In this document: positions 37,094 through 47,857 of the stretch, piece by piece | Numbering within the stretch: the first letter of the stretch is position 1 | Layout: every line of letters begins with the position of its first letter | Assembly: GCA_905221605.1 (NCBI GenBank) | Contig: CAJNDS010000962.1 | Location: 1-47,857, forward strand | From: Symbiodinium natans | Taxonomy: Eukaryota; Sar; Dinophyceae; Suessiales; Symbiodiniaceae | Reading direction: 5' to 3' | DNA length: 47,857 nucleotides | Position numbers and translations under genes: made by a program | The notes under the pieces: generated by a model | Told to the model about the DNA's origin: nothing | The model's database searches: none | Seen by the model: the letters and a program-made list of their open reading frames with translations, nothing else

Positions 37094-39060
37094 TGTGCTT
37101 TTGAGTTCATTTGTCATCACCTGTTCTCTCACGGCGAAGCCGTTGATGTCGGCCAAGCTGAGCGCACAGACACCGTATGCATCAAATTGAGCTTGCCCAG
37201 CACTGTCTCGTTTGCAAGACGAGACGACTCTCTTAGAAGGGGAGGAAGATGTGTCGCCAGCTCTGTAGCCACTTTTGTCACATAGAGCCGAGGCCGAGGA
37301 AAATAGCCCACCCAGCCAGAAACAGAGACGAGGAAATTGTATCATGCGAGAGCTGAAGAGCCAGAACATCGAGGCTATACAGAGATGGCTCAGCCAGCAT
37401 CTGAGTGCACTTGAGCAGCATAGCCCATGTGGATGTTCACTTGAACAGGTGCTGCTCACTTGAGTGTGTGCTGACGAGTCAAGATAGCGAAGAGCTCGAC
37501 TCTGTCTTCGGATGCTTGCCGTCTAGCATCTTGACACACAGACCACATATCAAAAACAAAGTCCACATTCCAGCGCACTCCCTATACGGGTGCGGGCGAC
37601 TGAGTTCCTTGCTCCAGCGTCGAGACTGCTCCTACGAGTTCAGATGTCGGGGTTTGCAGGGTCCCGAGGCCGGCTTGATTGCTTTTCGCTTTGCATGATT
37701 TGGCAGTTGCCTCCCCTAGTTTCTGGCAGGCTCGAAGCTTCTGCAACTACACTCATCGTCCCCGGAAGTTAGCTCAATGAGCACTTCTCTACATTCTGCC
37801 AGGATGCCATCATTCCCGTGCACGCACATTGTCTGCACGCAACTTGCAACAGATTGCTGCCAGTAGGGACCAACAGCAGAGCCTTCTCGTCACGGCTAAG
37901 GCGCAGCAGGCAGGCAACCTGGCCGAACCTTGCAAATCATATGTTGCAGCGGCTCTGTTTGGAGCAATTGCGAGCCACCTGCTTGGATTCTTTGGGTGCT
38001 CCACCAGCACACGCCCAGATCCCCGTCTCCCACAGCCTTACCCAGCCGCGCGAGGCGGGCAGCAATGAAGCGGAGCGTCCGGTTTGTGCCTCACTGCATG
38101 AAAGGCATCATTGAAGCATCGAGAATACGGAAAGCGGGTTTCCTGCGCGCTAAGCAAGGTCTTGGACCTTGGAAGCCAGCGTTGCCAAAAGAACCCCAGG
38201 GCTATGTCCTCAAAGGTTACGGTATCAAAGAGCCCTACATTTTCTGGGCGTGGAGCTTGCGAGGGCAGGAAGAAAATGCAAAAAAGCCTTCATTCCCGCA
38301 CACACGCCCTGGGTGCGTGCGACTTGCTGCCCCTGCCCGGCTGCTTCTGCGCCAGGGCAATCTGGAAAGTGTGCGTCGGTTCTACATGGGGCTCATTTCG
38401 TCGTTTGACTTCTGTGAGGCTTATTCAGAAGATCTTGCAGACCCACAGAAAGCCTGCCATTAGCCATTTGGGCTATTGTTCTCAGCTTGCGGCGAGCAAG
38501 CACGCCCGTTTGGTGACCAGGAGAGCATCGTCACTTATTGGGTTCAAGTTTCAGCCTGCTCATTGGTCCTGTTTCCACGTTGATGCAGATGTCATCCCCT
38601 CATAGGGGCAATGATCAAACGTGGGTCCTTGAACTTTCCTATACACGGAAATCGGATGAGCACCCTGACCATGATCTTTTACAATCTCCGATGAGCATGT
38701 TGTATGTTCCTTCAAATCCTTGTATAGATCCCACATGAGCTACACAACAGCGACTTAGGAGAAGCAGCATCTGATGTTAGAAGATAATCAAGGCAAGTAG
38801 CGCTGTTACGTGCTGAACACAGCAGTAGTGAAAACGATGGCAATTGGCGCAACCAATATCGAGAACCGCCATGTATTCAATCTCCCTCCATGCCAAAACC
38901 TGGTGTAGTTTTTCGACACGTTTCTATGACTCCGGACCCTCTGAATTGGGAGTAAGTGTCCCATGAGTATGTGAAAAAAACACATAGCAACACTCGTGCT
39001 GTTGTCATATTTGACAAAGGCATCATCACCCATCCGCAGCCCGCAGCCCGCAACCCGCAC
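37094..39060. other. Intergenic region downstream of the FNIP gene
   Basis: Several overlapping frames occur (longest 37,930-38,463 on the plus strand) but none shows family resemblance. Exons of intron-rich genes could be hidden here and would not be visible as long frames. Confidence 0.35.
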
Positions 39061-39194
39061 CCTAGACCCTAAACCCTAAACCCTAAAACCTAACCCCTAT
39101 TAACCCTTAACCCTAAACCCTAAGCCCTCAACCCTCAACCCTAAACCCTAAACCCTAAGCCCTAAACCCTAAATCCTAAACCCTAAACCCTCAG
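39061..39194. repeat. Interstitial telomere-like array (CCCTAAA-type)
   Basis: About 18 heptamer units close to CCCTAAA, with variants CCCTCAA, CCCTAAG and CCCTTAA. TTTAGGG is the plant/dinoflagellate telomere unit; degeneracy and position show an internal relic. Confidence 0.85.
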
Positions 39195-39420
39195 CCAGAA
39201 CCTTCAGGAGCCATGGCTGGCAGTGCTTCCGAGGAGGAGGCAAAGTATACCTTGGAAGGCAGGGGGAGAAACTGAAAGAAAGATTCGTTGCTTTGGGACG
39301 TGCTTCGGGAACACGGGGGTTGATCGCATCCCCCTATGATTAAACACGGGGGCTCCCCCCCCCCCCTCCCAATAGAAACTCGAAACGTTAGGGGGGGGGG
39401 GTGTTTTCATCGAAATGTTA

Positions 39421-39470
39421 TGTTTGGGGTCTAAAGGGTTTATGGTCTAGGGTTGAGGGTTTGGAGGGTT
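39421..39470. repeat. Short degenerate TTTAGGG-type stretch
   Basis: GGTCTAAAGGGTTTATGGTC followed by AGGGTTGAGGGTTTGG, in opposite orientation to the array at 39,061. Confidence 0.5.
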
Positions 39471-39500
39471 TCAGTACTTTATGACTTTAACCCTGAGAGC

Positions 39501-39502
<2 letters not shown>

Positions 39503-39536
<34 letters not shown>
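39503..39536. repeat. GA microsatellite
   Basis: About 16 uninterrupted GA units, followed by CACT/CTCA-rich simple sequence to about 39,640. Confidence 0.85.
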
Positions 39537-39538
<2 letters not shown>

Positions 39539-39639
39539 CCACTCAGGCAGCACAGCAAGGCTCAGACAGAGGCTTTGCAGCCACTCTCTCACACACCCAC
39601 TCACTCACTCACTCTCTCAAGTCACTCACTCACACAGAC

Positions 39640-40258
39640 AGACACAAGACTTGAACACAGATAATTAGCCCTGAATCCCCCCCTAATTCGGAATAGGGTT
39701 TAAAAGGCGGGGTCGGTTTCGGCAGGAGTTTCCGGAAAGTGTCTTTATGAGGGGTACGGTTTTTCATACCAGGGGGATGTGATTATGGGGGCCACGCACG
39801 TGGCCTTATCTGGAGCATCCACTCATCGGTGGTGCTGTCATTAGGTATGTTGTTGCTGCCCTCTTCCGCTCTCAGGCGCCAATGATATCGAGCCGCTCCC
39901 CGACGGAACGGGCAGCTGGCTGGCCCACAGAGCCTCGAGACTCGGGCTGTGGCAATGGAATGCAAAAGGCGTAGCGCCCGCTGTGAATGTTGAGGACATT
40001 CCGCAGAGGGACAGGGGAAGCCCCGAATCCTCTTCAATCAGTTCGGTGCTGTGCAAGCTCCGAGATCCGAGATCCTAAGCCCGAAGCTTAGGGGGTGGTT
40101 GTGCAAACTGCGAAGTGCTGAGATGCTGAGGAAGGACGTCGCAGGCAGTGGCCCAGGACAGGACTGGATTGCAGAGGCAGAACGGGCCCCCCCAAAAAAA
40201 GGCACAATTTCTGTTTCGGAGGGGTCCGGGATGACCACATCTTCTTGGCATTTCTCAG
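39640..40258. other. No gene seen
   Basis: Ordinary mixed sequence. A local imperfect duplication lies around 40,050-40,125: GTGCAAGCTCCGAGATCCGA is echoed by GTGCAAACTGCGAAGTGCTG. Confidence 0.35.
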
Positions 40259-40381
40259 GAACTTCGATTTTTGATCAAGAGCCCCGTGACTGCGTACCAG
40301 GTCTTCTCGGACCCTGATGGCCAAGTGCTGGCCAACATCGCTTCGTCTGCTGCGTTCCAGGCCGAATTTCGGGCCTTCTGA
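40259..40381 (+). CDS. Possible terminal exon of an unidentified gene
   Basis: After an acceptor-like TTTCTCAG|GAAC a 40-codon frame reads ELRFLIKSPVTAYQVFSDPD and continues to a TGA at 40,379. Composition is protein-like and the acceptor follows the AG|G rule of the neighbouring genes. No family recognised and no partner exon found. Confidence 0.25.
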   Translation, partial: ELRFLIKSPVTAYQVFSDPDGQVLANIASSAAFQAEFRAF

Positions 40382-40783
40382 GCTCTTTTCTCATACTTGG
40401 GGTAGTGTTCGGATGCGCAAGTTACATCAAGCTACCCTCTTCGGCCCTCAAGCCAAGAGTCTTTCTCCCTAGTTAGCTGCCTGATGGCCCCTTGGCGAGC
40501 GCTGGTCTAGGGAGACTTCTCTATTCCAAGGTTCGTGTGCTTGTTTCAGATGGCGTTCCAGCTGATCTTTCGTGTCTGGGCATGTCATCGTGCAGGTCAA
40601 CATGTAAGGCGAGGTGAAGACTAGGGTAGTGAACTCCCTCAGTCGGATTCCAATTCATAGTCTGTCCCTGAGCGCACAGACGCCGCAAACACCATTTCAT
40701 CACTTGCCAACAGGATGGTCTGAAAGCTAAAGCTGTGGATCCCCTTTTCCGGAGGCTCCATGAGGCACTGTTCTATCTCTTCC

Positions 40784-40813
40784 TAAACCCTAAAACACTA
40801 AACCCTAAACCCC
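40784..40813. repeat. Short CCCTAAA-type stretch
   Basis: Four to five degenerate units (CCTAAACCCTAAAACACTAA). Confidence 0.6.
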
Positions 40814-41264
40814 TTTGTTGACGGGGAAGCCTCGTTTCAATACTTGCACCATGATCGCTGAGAGACAGGTGCCGAGTGCCAGGCTGACCCATCGACCCAG
40901 GAGCTTTTCAAAGTCTTATTAGGTGAGGCTATCAGGGCTTAAGGTTTGGGGTTTAGGGTTACGGCGCTTTATGAGTACTCGGTTGTTTGGTTCCCGGGAG
41001 GTTTTGCTCTTATTTTCACAAGGGATCTTAGTTTTGAGAAAGTCCCGAATGATGTTTGTTTTTTGTGTCCAGGGCCCTTCTTCATTCTGGAAGACATACA
41101 GAGACTTTGTTACGGTGGGAGCATGCTCCTGGATGAACCAACTGGCGGGGCCAAATCGCTTCAGACCTTGTGGATATTGGGCTTGGTTCCGACAAGAGGC
41201 CTCAGATTCACAATTACTTCATTGCGGAGTGCCAATTCTCACGAAGCGTGGTTCGTCAGCCCGG

Positions 41265-44200
41265 ATGTTGATGTTAGCGGTTGAAACTTCTCCTACGAGG
41301 CAGAAAGGGTGAGTCGGGCACTAGGACACTAGGAACTGACAGGGCTCTGCAGCACATACCAGCGGAACTGATGCTCATCTTTGAACGCAGGATCCTGGTC
41401 ATCTATGGGTCCCTAAGGCCATCTTCCTTCTCACGTGGCTCGGCATGCTGCTCTAACGTATGAGGGCAGGACAGCGCTGGCTTCGGGACTGTCGGCTTTG
41501 CAGGTCAGTGATTAGAGGGCAAATCCTGAATTGGAATTTGTGATGTTTTGGATATGTGCTAGGCTGCTACGACCTTGCATATATCGACCAAAGTGTGTTT
41601 GAGTTTTTCAGATACGGGCTCCGAAGGAAGAGGGATCCCGAAGCCTTGTACTAACATCACTCAGCAGTTGGGCTTCGTGATCCGCCATTTGCACATCCCT
41701 GATGGCAGGGCGAGAATTCCTGCACCAATGGCAGCAGTACAGGAATGATTGGTTACACCTTGCAACAAACTTTCCCATCGAGCAGCTAGTGGCTCTGTGT
41801 CTCAGAATTTGCCCGTTGCCAGATTGTTGTGAAGACTTCCATCCTTGCTCGAAGCTTTGGCATCCACCCTAAACCCCCAGATCAGCCCTGCACGCCTGAC
41901 TGCCTTAAAGCTCCGAAGCCAGGCAAGATGGCCCACGAGTGCTCTCGGCTGTTGGAAGTTCTCCGGCCGCAGAAGGGCGACTGAAATCAGACTTGTCCTT
42001 TGAGGTATGGTTGTGCATCTAGGGTTCAGGGTTTCGGATTTTAGCATTCAGGGTTCAGAGTTTAGGGCTGGCTTCTGTGGGAAGACTAGGCCCATGGCAA
42101 GCTTAGTTGTTGGGAAAGAGGCGCCGTCAAAAATGTGCCCCTGCAGCTTCTGGAGCTTCTCTGGAGCTTTTGTTTGTTTCATCCCTCTTCCGTGACTTCC
42201 GTGGCCTTCACACGAGACGCGACTTGGAATGTGGGGCGACTGTGGATTCTGAGGCCATGCTGTGAGGTTGCCGGCCGTGGTGCCAAGCAGAGGATTAAAA
42301 ACCGTGACTATTGCTGCCATGATGAATTGCTGCCATGATGATTATCATGATTAGCAAACTGGCTTGGAATTCGTTTAATATTGTTTCAAACGCTCAGAGT
42401 TAGAGTGTCGAAACAGGGCGCCTTTGTATCAAGAATCTCCTCCTCCTCCTCCTCCTCCTCGTCCTCCTTCCCTAAACCCCAAACCCTAAACCCTAAACCC
42501 TAAACCCCAAACCCCAAACCCTAAACCCTAAACCCCTTCCTCTTCAGTCAGGTGCTGGGTGCGGAGGTGCGAACCTTCAACCCCATGGGCCTCCCGGTGC
42601 CTCTTTCTCCCAAATAACTGGCTGGTTCTTAGTAGGGAATGAGGGTTGAGGGTTTAGGGTTTAGGGTTTGGGGTTTCGGGTTTAGGGTTTCGGGTGGTTC
42701 CTAGTGGGGAATGAGGGAATGAGGGCCCTACAGAATCCCTTAAAGGGTATATATAAGACCCTCATCCACTCATTCCCTCCTAAGAACCAGGGGGAAGAGA
42801 GGGGCAGAGGGAGAGCTTAAGAAGGAGAGAAAGAACAGATAATCAGTTTCTTTCTTTTATTCTTATGCTTTTTTGTTTCTATCTCTCTCTCTCTCTCGCG
42901 CGCGCTCTTTTTCTTCTGAATTTTTGTGAGATGTTTGTATCAAGCATTCGACTCCGTTGCGGGGTTGCGCCCTGTTCCGAGGTGCGGGACCCATCCCTGG
43001 AGGAGCACCCGAAGGTGCAGGAGCTGCGGAACCTCTCAAAGTGGTCCGAGGGCCACGTCTGGGTGAGCCCGGAGATGCACGGCTGCATCACCGGAGTCTT
43101 CAAGAATCAGATCGACTGGCTTCCCCTCAATACGGGCTCGGTCCGACCGACTCAGGCCACAGGGCTTTCAACCTTGGCTGCTTCGTAGAGGGGCTCCCCA
43201 TGACATGCCCACCCTGAGCATCAGCCCGTAAACAAATTAGTTGCAGACGGCAACGCCAGTGCGAAGAACAGATCTGTCCGCCATGCTCCCTGTGAGGGGC
43301 GAACCTGTGTGGTGCTTCAGGTCAACGGCGGCAGTCAGCCTCTCGACAATAAAATGGAAGTGGACATGCTGAAAAGATGAGGGTGGCCAGCAGCAAGCTC
43401 TTAGGGTTTCAAAAGGGTCTTCCTGGATACGAGGAAGCAAGACATTCAGACCGTGCATGGCCACACACGCACGCAGACATACACATTGGTGGCGGCAGTG
43501 GATTAGGGATGCGCAAGACCAAGCAACCGAATAGAAGGATCTTCCAAACTCGGTCCCCCTGTCTCCTTACCAGGGGCCCTTCTGCGTTGAAAGCGGGGGG
43601 TTGTTCTGTTTACTTTCTTCTTTAGAGGGATCCTAGTACTTGCGCACCCAGGAGCTTCAACGCGGTCAATGAGCTGAGACGGCTTGCCCGGTGGATGCGC
43701 ATGCCCTGCTGCACCAACCAGTCGTCAGTTCCAAAGGCACTCTCGGCTACAGGGATTGTCTTCCATGAGAGATTCCAAACATCCCGAGTGTGTAAGTGGA
43801 GTCCAAACTTGGTGTTTTTTGAAAAGCGGGCTCTACACCTGCTTGCGTTTTGAGGTCTTTTGGGAGGTGGTTACTTCCAATGCGCTGTCATCAATTCGTC
43901 CTTGAAGTCCTCCTTGTTTGGCCCTGAGGCATGGCAGGAGTTTGACGACGATGGAAGAATGAAAGACTCCGGCTTCCGTGATCGCGTTGTGGACGTCATG
44001 GAGGAGTTTTACAAGTGCATGCCTCAGATCACGGGGGGGCGGCGCGATGGGTGGTCCAAAGCTCAGGCCAACACACACCCCAAGAAGGTTCAAAGTTCAA
44101 GGTTGTCCATTGTTACACCCTCAACCCTAAAACCTCCCCAGCTCTGGTGTTCTGGGGCCAATGTTAGCGTGCCCAGCTCTGTGAGCTGCTTGACTCCCGG

Positions 44201-44594
44201 GTGTCACCGACTTTTGGTTACCGTTGGCAAGTACGCTGTTGACGATGCATGTCTCCTTACCAGCACCGGACTTGGCAAAAGGGGGGGGGGTGGCGGGCAC
44301 GCAGCATTGGGGGTTTCTGGGGAGGGGATCAGAGGCCGGGGAATCAGTGGGTTTCTATGGGAAGCTGTCGCCTCACAGCCGGGGTCGAGGCTTCTTTATA
44401 CCACGTTTACTCCATCGGCATATTTGGGATAGGAACATGAGATGCGTTCCAGCGCCTACAGACTCTTGTTGAGGGAGACAAGTTCACGACGATTTCAAAT
44501 CTTCAGCTGCTGGAGGTTCACGCTGATCATGCGCGAGCATGCAGATGCGCTGAATGACCGTTTCTCCGAGCGCAAGGACCGAGCCCCCAAGTAA
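41265..44594 (+). CDS. arsH: ArsH family NADPH-dependent FMN reductase / organoarsenical oxidase, nine exons
   Basis: Exons: 41,265-41,308; 41,391-41,437; 41,923-41,957; 42,552-42,596; 42,982-43,155; 43,297-43,337; 43,652-43,736; 43,929-44,014; 44,516-44,594 (TAA). Joined they keep one frame and give about 211 residues, a normal ArsH length. Landmarks in order: [15 protein letters not shown] (FMN phosphate loop), [123 protein letters not shown]. ArsH proteins are flavodoxin-like flavoproteins that use NADPH; some oxidise trivalent methylated arsenicals. Introns use GT donors (1, 3, 4, 8) or GC donors (2, 5, 6, 7), always AG|G acceptors. The first exon is the least certain: its frame is open upstream and the ATG choice is by length. 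Confidence 0.85.
42019..42067. repeat. Degenerate TTTAGGG-type stretch in arsH intron 3
   Basis: GGGTTCAGGGTTTCGGATTT and GGGTTCAGAGTTTAGGG, a decayed telomere-like array inside the third intron. Confidence 0.5.
42428..42471. repeat. TCC microsatellite in arsH intron 3
   Basis: Run of CTC/TCC triplets interrupted once by GTC. Confidence 0.8.
42472..42537. repeat. Telomere-like array (CCCTAAA) in arsH intron 3
   Basis: Nine heptamers alternating CCCTAAA and CCCCAAA, ending 15 bases before the acceptor of exon 4. Confidence 0.85.
42640..42690. repeat. Telomere-like array (TTTAGGG) in arsH intron 4
   Basis: Seven units of TTTAGGG/TTTGGGG/TTTCGGG, opposite in orientation to the array on the other side of exon 4. 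Confidence 0.8.
42688..42790. repeat. Imperfect inverted repeat in arsH intron 4
   Basis: GGTTCCTAGTGGGGAATGAG near 42,694 is matched in reverse by CTCATTCCCTCCTAAGAACC-like sequence near 42,768-42,789. A further direct copy (GGTTCTTAGTAGGGAATGAG) starts near 42,624. The arms enclose a TATATATA stretch. It may be a small non-autonomous element. Confidence 0.55.
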
Positions 44595-45595
44595 ACTTGG
44601 AGCACAGTGCGCGATGAGTTTTTCGGGATCGCCTTATAAACAGCCATCCCAGGCCTCCGATTTTTGGGGGAAGGCGAAGAGAATAAACCACCCTGACGAA
44701 ATCTGATCTCCAAATGACGTAGTGCACAGCATGCACAGCTTGAGTCGATTTTCGCTTGACTCCTGGGAGGAAGTGGCTCAGAAGGGCCGGTTGCTGACGC
44801 AGGCCGAGTGCCTCGGATGATGACAGAGGGATCTCTGCCCGATTCAGATTGTATCGCCTAGGGCCCGTCCATGCCCCAGGAACACTAGACGTGCAACCGT
44901 GACGGCAAGACATGACAGGACAGGAGGTTCGTAGAAATTATACATCCGTCTCGTGAGCAAGATGTAGAAACCGCACCAAAGAATCTTGGACCTGTGAATC
45001 TATCAAAGCCTAGAGAATTCGTTTCTTGGTCCTCTGTGCCCAAGGAAAGAGAAGCTGAAGAACGAGGCTTCTGCTGATGCCGGGTCACCAGCTGCCGGCA
45101 GCAAGAAGTAGAAGGCTGTGAGCAACTCCAGCTTTTCAAGAGGAGGTCCCAAATGCCACGGGCGCGTGGTAGCTGACGCTTCGCAACAGTAGTCCTACTG
45201 CAGAGAAGGGCTCCCGCTCTGTCATCTACGCCACACCCTGTGGTTTACTGTCCCCCAATTCTGGAGTACCTTGGCAGTAAGACTGGAAACTTTTCGAATT
45301 GTCAGACTTTAACCCAGATTCGTGTAAAGAGGGCGGCACAAGAGGAAGGCTTGCCGTTATTACGGCGTCTTGATGCCTATCAACGCATGTGCGTCCGTCT
45401 ACCTTGTTTTGGCGCCAAGCAGTCCCCAAAGTGCGGGCGGATGATGGCAACGGTCTTTCAGAACCCTCCCCCTGAAGGGGAACACCGGTTTTTCCTCAAC
45501 TGGTGCTTGTGTCTTGAGAACATCGTGAAATGGGTGGAAAATTGATCGAGATGAGGGCTGTCGACATTGCAATATTGAAGGTGCCGGAGCATCCC
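44595..45595. other. Intergenic region after arsH
   Basis: No gene recognised. Frames on both strands are short. The 45,240-45,545 plus frame is open, but its sequence fits no family I know. Confidence 0.35.
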
Positions 45596-47110
45596 ATTAA
45601 TAAAAATGTATTTGAATCTTGAAATATTCGTTTTATCGATTCCAATAAATCGATTTCGTTCTTATTTCGTTCATAAATTCATATGGATCATACATTACAT
45701 TCGTTTCATTCTGTATTTCTATCTTTATTCACTTTGGTCTCTACATTTTAATAATTTTCCCGGATTCATAATAATAAGAATAATATCGACCGGGAATGAA
45801 TACACTAAAATTAATATTAAATTAATATTATTTTCATCCTATTCTCTGGGCGATTCGATTATATTAATGATTCGTTTCACGTGGTCACTCATGACTTTCG
45901 TTCTTTGAAAATTCATAATAATATTCTCTCCATTCTATAATATTATAATTATGGGGCAAATAAGAAATATTTTAATACATCCCATGAATTAATATATTCT
46001 AAACGCCTATTCAAAGATCTTATTGGATATTCCTATATTTCATTCATATTATTTATCCTTGCATTCATACGTCCAATATTTCATTCGTCCTAATAATATC
46101 AATAATATGATATTCTCTTCGTAATAATATTTAGAGATGGACCCAATAGAAATAAAATGACCCATATATTTCGTTCATATATTCATTTCGTTGACTCACT
46201 TCGCGTATTTCTTTGTAAGATTCGTTCTTTCATTCATATATTCCCTTCATATTATTATAGGAATGAAGCGTGAACAATCTTGATGCTATAATTGCCCAAC
46301 AAAGTAATGCGTAGAATGAATATAAATACGAATGAAATCCAGGAGTCATTCTTAATAGGCTTCCAATCATCAAGGATCTCATATATCTTGGCAATCATGA
46401 ATTCCCTCTTATTCATCTTTCGTATTCATTGGTCGTTCTCCCATTCTCGCGGCATAGATTAATAAAGATGGAGAGAATGAAGAGAATGAATTTATGTGCG
46501 ATCAAAATGATCAAATAAACGAAATGAATTCGTGATTATAATATTATTTCATGAGATTCTCAATATTAATATTCCTCTCTCGGTATTCTAAGGATTAATT
46601 ATGAAGAGGATCTTATAATGAGATTCATGATTCATTATTAGAATACAGGTGAAGATAATAAGATTAATAAAGGGGCAAATGAAATGAATATATGAATATA
46701 ATATATGATATTATTAATATTATGAATTTAATAAATGAGCCGATATGGAGGTGTCATCAGAATCCTTTTGCAAGAGATCTTGGGATTCAAGATCCTGATA
46801 TTCTTGGCGAACCTCAAATCAAGGGTTAACCGATGATTGATCAAAAATTCCATTAAAAATATCATCTTCGTCTTCTCCTTTATGATCTCCTTTTTTCCCT
46901 ATTATCTTCTTTCTTTCGTTAATTCATAGATCACGTATTCATTAAAAAATCAAAAATTTAATATGCAAATCATACGTCTTTCATCCTTATATTTCCATTC
47001 TAAATTTTGTATGATCTTTTGGTACTCCTTCATTTCATTCTCATACTTTAATTGAATTCGTGCGTCATATATTCCTTATATAAAGAAAATATCCGATCTC
47101 AAAAGCTCTA
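45596..47110. other. A+T-rich island
   Basis: Composition changes sharply at both edges: roughly three quarters A+T inside (by eye) against GC-balanced or GC-rich flanks. Recurrent ATTCAT/ATGAAT and ATTCGTTTC words, no long frame beyond a 100-codon hydrophobic one at 45,606-45,908, no recognisable organelle gene, rRNA or tRNA. Candidate origins are an organelle-derived insertion, an AT-rich satellite or an assembly join. Confidence 0.6.
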
Positions 47111-47245
47111 AGGTGCAAGAGACTTGTGCTCCCAAAAGCACCAATTCATATCTAAATCTTCATTGAGAGAGATTCGGCGGCGCCATAGAGACTTCTATCC
47201 CCAAAGCACCACTTGAAAGGAGACGTATGCTCCCATGATATCGGA
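47111..47245. repeat. Imperfect duplication at the right edge of the A+T-rich island
   Basis: GAGACTTGTGCTCCCAAAAG followed by CACCA (about 47,120) is echoed by GAGACTTCTATCCCCAAAGC followed by ACCA (about 47,188) and by GAGACGTATGCTCCCATGAT (47,220). Confidence 0.5.
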
Positions 47246-47577
47246 TGCCCTAACATCCAGACACACAAAAGGCAGCAACGAAAGCAATCAAGGGACCCAA
47301 GGCACATTAAAAGCCCGCCACCACCCCGAATTAAGCCCCAGGTCCCACGATCGCGGGAGACGAGAAGAACACAGTTGGCATCCGAATTCCCATCTTGAAA
47401 TGAACAACGAACGTGAAACACGAGAAATGAAACAACCTCCTTCGACAGCAGTATTCTTTGATACCATGAGAACTATCGATCATCTCAAGACCTGCGCGAG
47501 GGGCCTGTGGCGAGGAACATCATTTTCCTATAGAAAAAGCCAGCGCCGATCACCACCCTGGTAAACGTAAGTAATCT

Positions 47578-47856
47578 TCAAGCAAGCACGAAATTCTCTG
47601 CAAGTATCTCAGGCTCCCGGCGATGAACCGTGCGACGGCGCTCCAAGCAGACATGCACGTGGCGTTGCAAGAGTATAGAAATACGCTCCTGCAACAGGCT
47701 CCGCGTTCGGCCTGGCGGCCGTCCGAGGGGTTCATCTGCAGCTTTGCACAACGAGTCCAGTATACGTCGTCCCTCTACATTCAAACCACCGGCATAGTCG
47801 AACACAATCGGTTCAAAACCTATCCCTTGCTCATGACAACGTTGCTGGATTTGTCG
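47578..47856 (-). CDS. C-terminal part of a retroelement-type protein, cut by the window edge
   Basis: Read on the minus strand the frame is open to the window edge: RQIQQRCHEQGIGFEPIVFD, then YAGGLNVEGRRILDSL, a basic helical stretch RTRSLLQERISILLQRHVHV and a stop at 47,578. The EPIVFDYAGG...ILDSL pattern followed by an Arg-rich helix resembles the C-terminal tails of LINE-type reverse-transcriptase proteins in dinoflagellates (from memory of the family, not checked). No catalytic domain is inside the window. Confidence 0.4.
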   Translation of the reverse strand, partial: RQIQQRCHEQGIGFEPIVFDYAGGLNVEGRRILDSLCKAADEPLGRPPGRTRSLLQERISILLQRHVHVCLERRRTVHRREPEILAENFVLA

Positions 47857-47857
47857 A

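Noticed and set aside
38461-38474. TAGCCATTTGGGCT resembles the core of the dinoflagellate trans-spliced leader
   Set aside because: One mismatch in the core and no match in the following CAAG or the preceding CCG; too short to claim a relict leader.
42865-43188. Single-exon ORF starting at 42,865
   Set aside because: Its first 39 codons are intronic low-complexity sequence; only 42,982-43,155 is arsH coding, as shown by homology and splice signals.
45606-45908. 100-codon hydrophobic frame in the A+T-rich island, possibly a mitochondrial membrane protein
   Set aside because: Phe/Ile/Tyr richness follows from base composition; no cox1, cox3 or cob motif is recognisable.

Overview
The window looks like nuclear DNA of a dinoflagellate, most likely a Symbiodiniaceae-type alga. 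Five observations support this: degenerate CCCTAAA/TTTAGGG telomere-type arrays inside the sequence; host genes split by many short-exon introns, half of those in one gene using GC instead of GT donors and every acceptor followed by G; long retroelement reading frames of the kind that fill these genomes; high GC in most coding regions; and no bacterial operon structure, Shine-Dalgarno sites or rRNA/tRNA genes. The species is inferred from style only.

Left half (about 1-27,907) is a nest of insertions. At 944-13,851 lies a very large transcript-like unit: an alpha/beta-hydrolase-like ORF, a proline-rich ORF, a giant ORF with an alpha/beta-hydrolase GFSAG elbow followed by a UPF1-like SF1 helicase, a fourth ORF of unknown function, a 2 kb tail of decayed hydrolase-ORF fragments, and a poly(A) tract. 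A second copy (14,085-27,687) is 5'-truncated, ends in poly(A) and is flanked by an exact 18-bp direct repeat, the mark of LINE-type retroposition. It landed inside an older diverged paralogue of the same family.

Inside the second copy sits a complete, apparently young tyrosine-recombinase (YR) retrotransposon (14,451-24,430, 9,980 bp). Its termini are split direct repeats in the order A1 ... B1-A2-B2 (232 and 320 bp, identical by eye), the architecture of Ngaro/PAT-type elements. Its genes run: an unknown ORF, a YR integrase, a gag-like protein, then a pol region with a 2OG-Fe(II)-dioxygenase-like domain, a C5-cytosine-methyltransferase-like domain, reverse transcriptase and RNase H. An element that appears to carry both a DNA-methylation writer fold and an oxygenase with a TET/JBP-like HRD signature is the most exciting observation here.

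Middle (27.9-34.6 kb): repeats, a decayed minus-strand copia-like integrase region, a C-rich minisatellite, and an unusual array of a 12-bp motif at exact 23-bp spacing beside a perfect 16-bp inverted repeat.

Right half (34.6-47.9 kb): host-type genes and intergenic DNA. A two-exon gene joins a ubiquitin-like domain to 29 FNIP-type 22-residue repeats. A nine-exon arsH gene (NADPH-dependent flavin reductase / organoarsenical oxidase family) can be reconstructed exon by exon over 41,265-44,594; telomere-like arrays lie within its introns. After it comes a sharply bounded A+T-rich island (about 45.6-47.1 kb), and at the right edge the C-terminus of a minus-strand retroelement-type protein.
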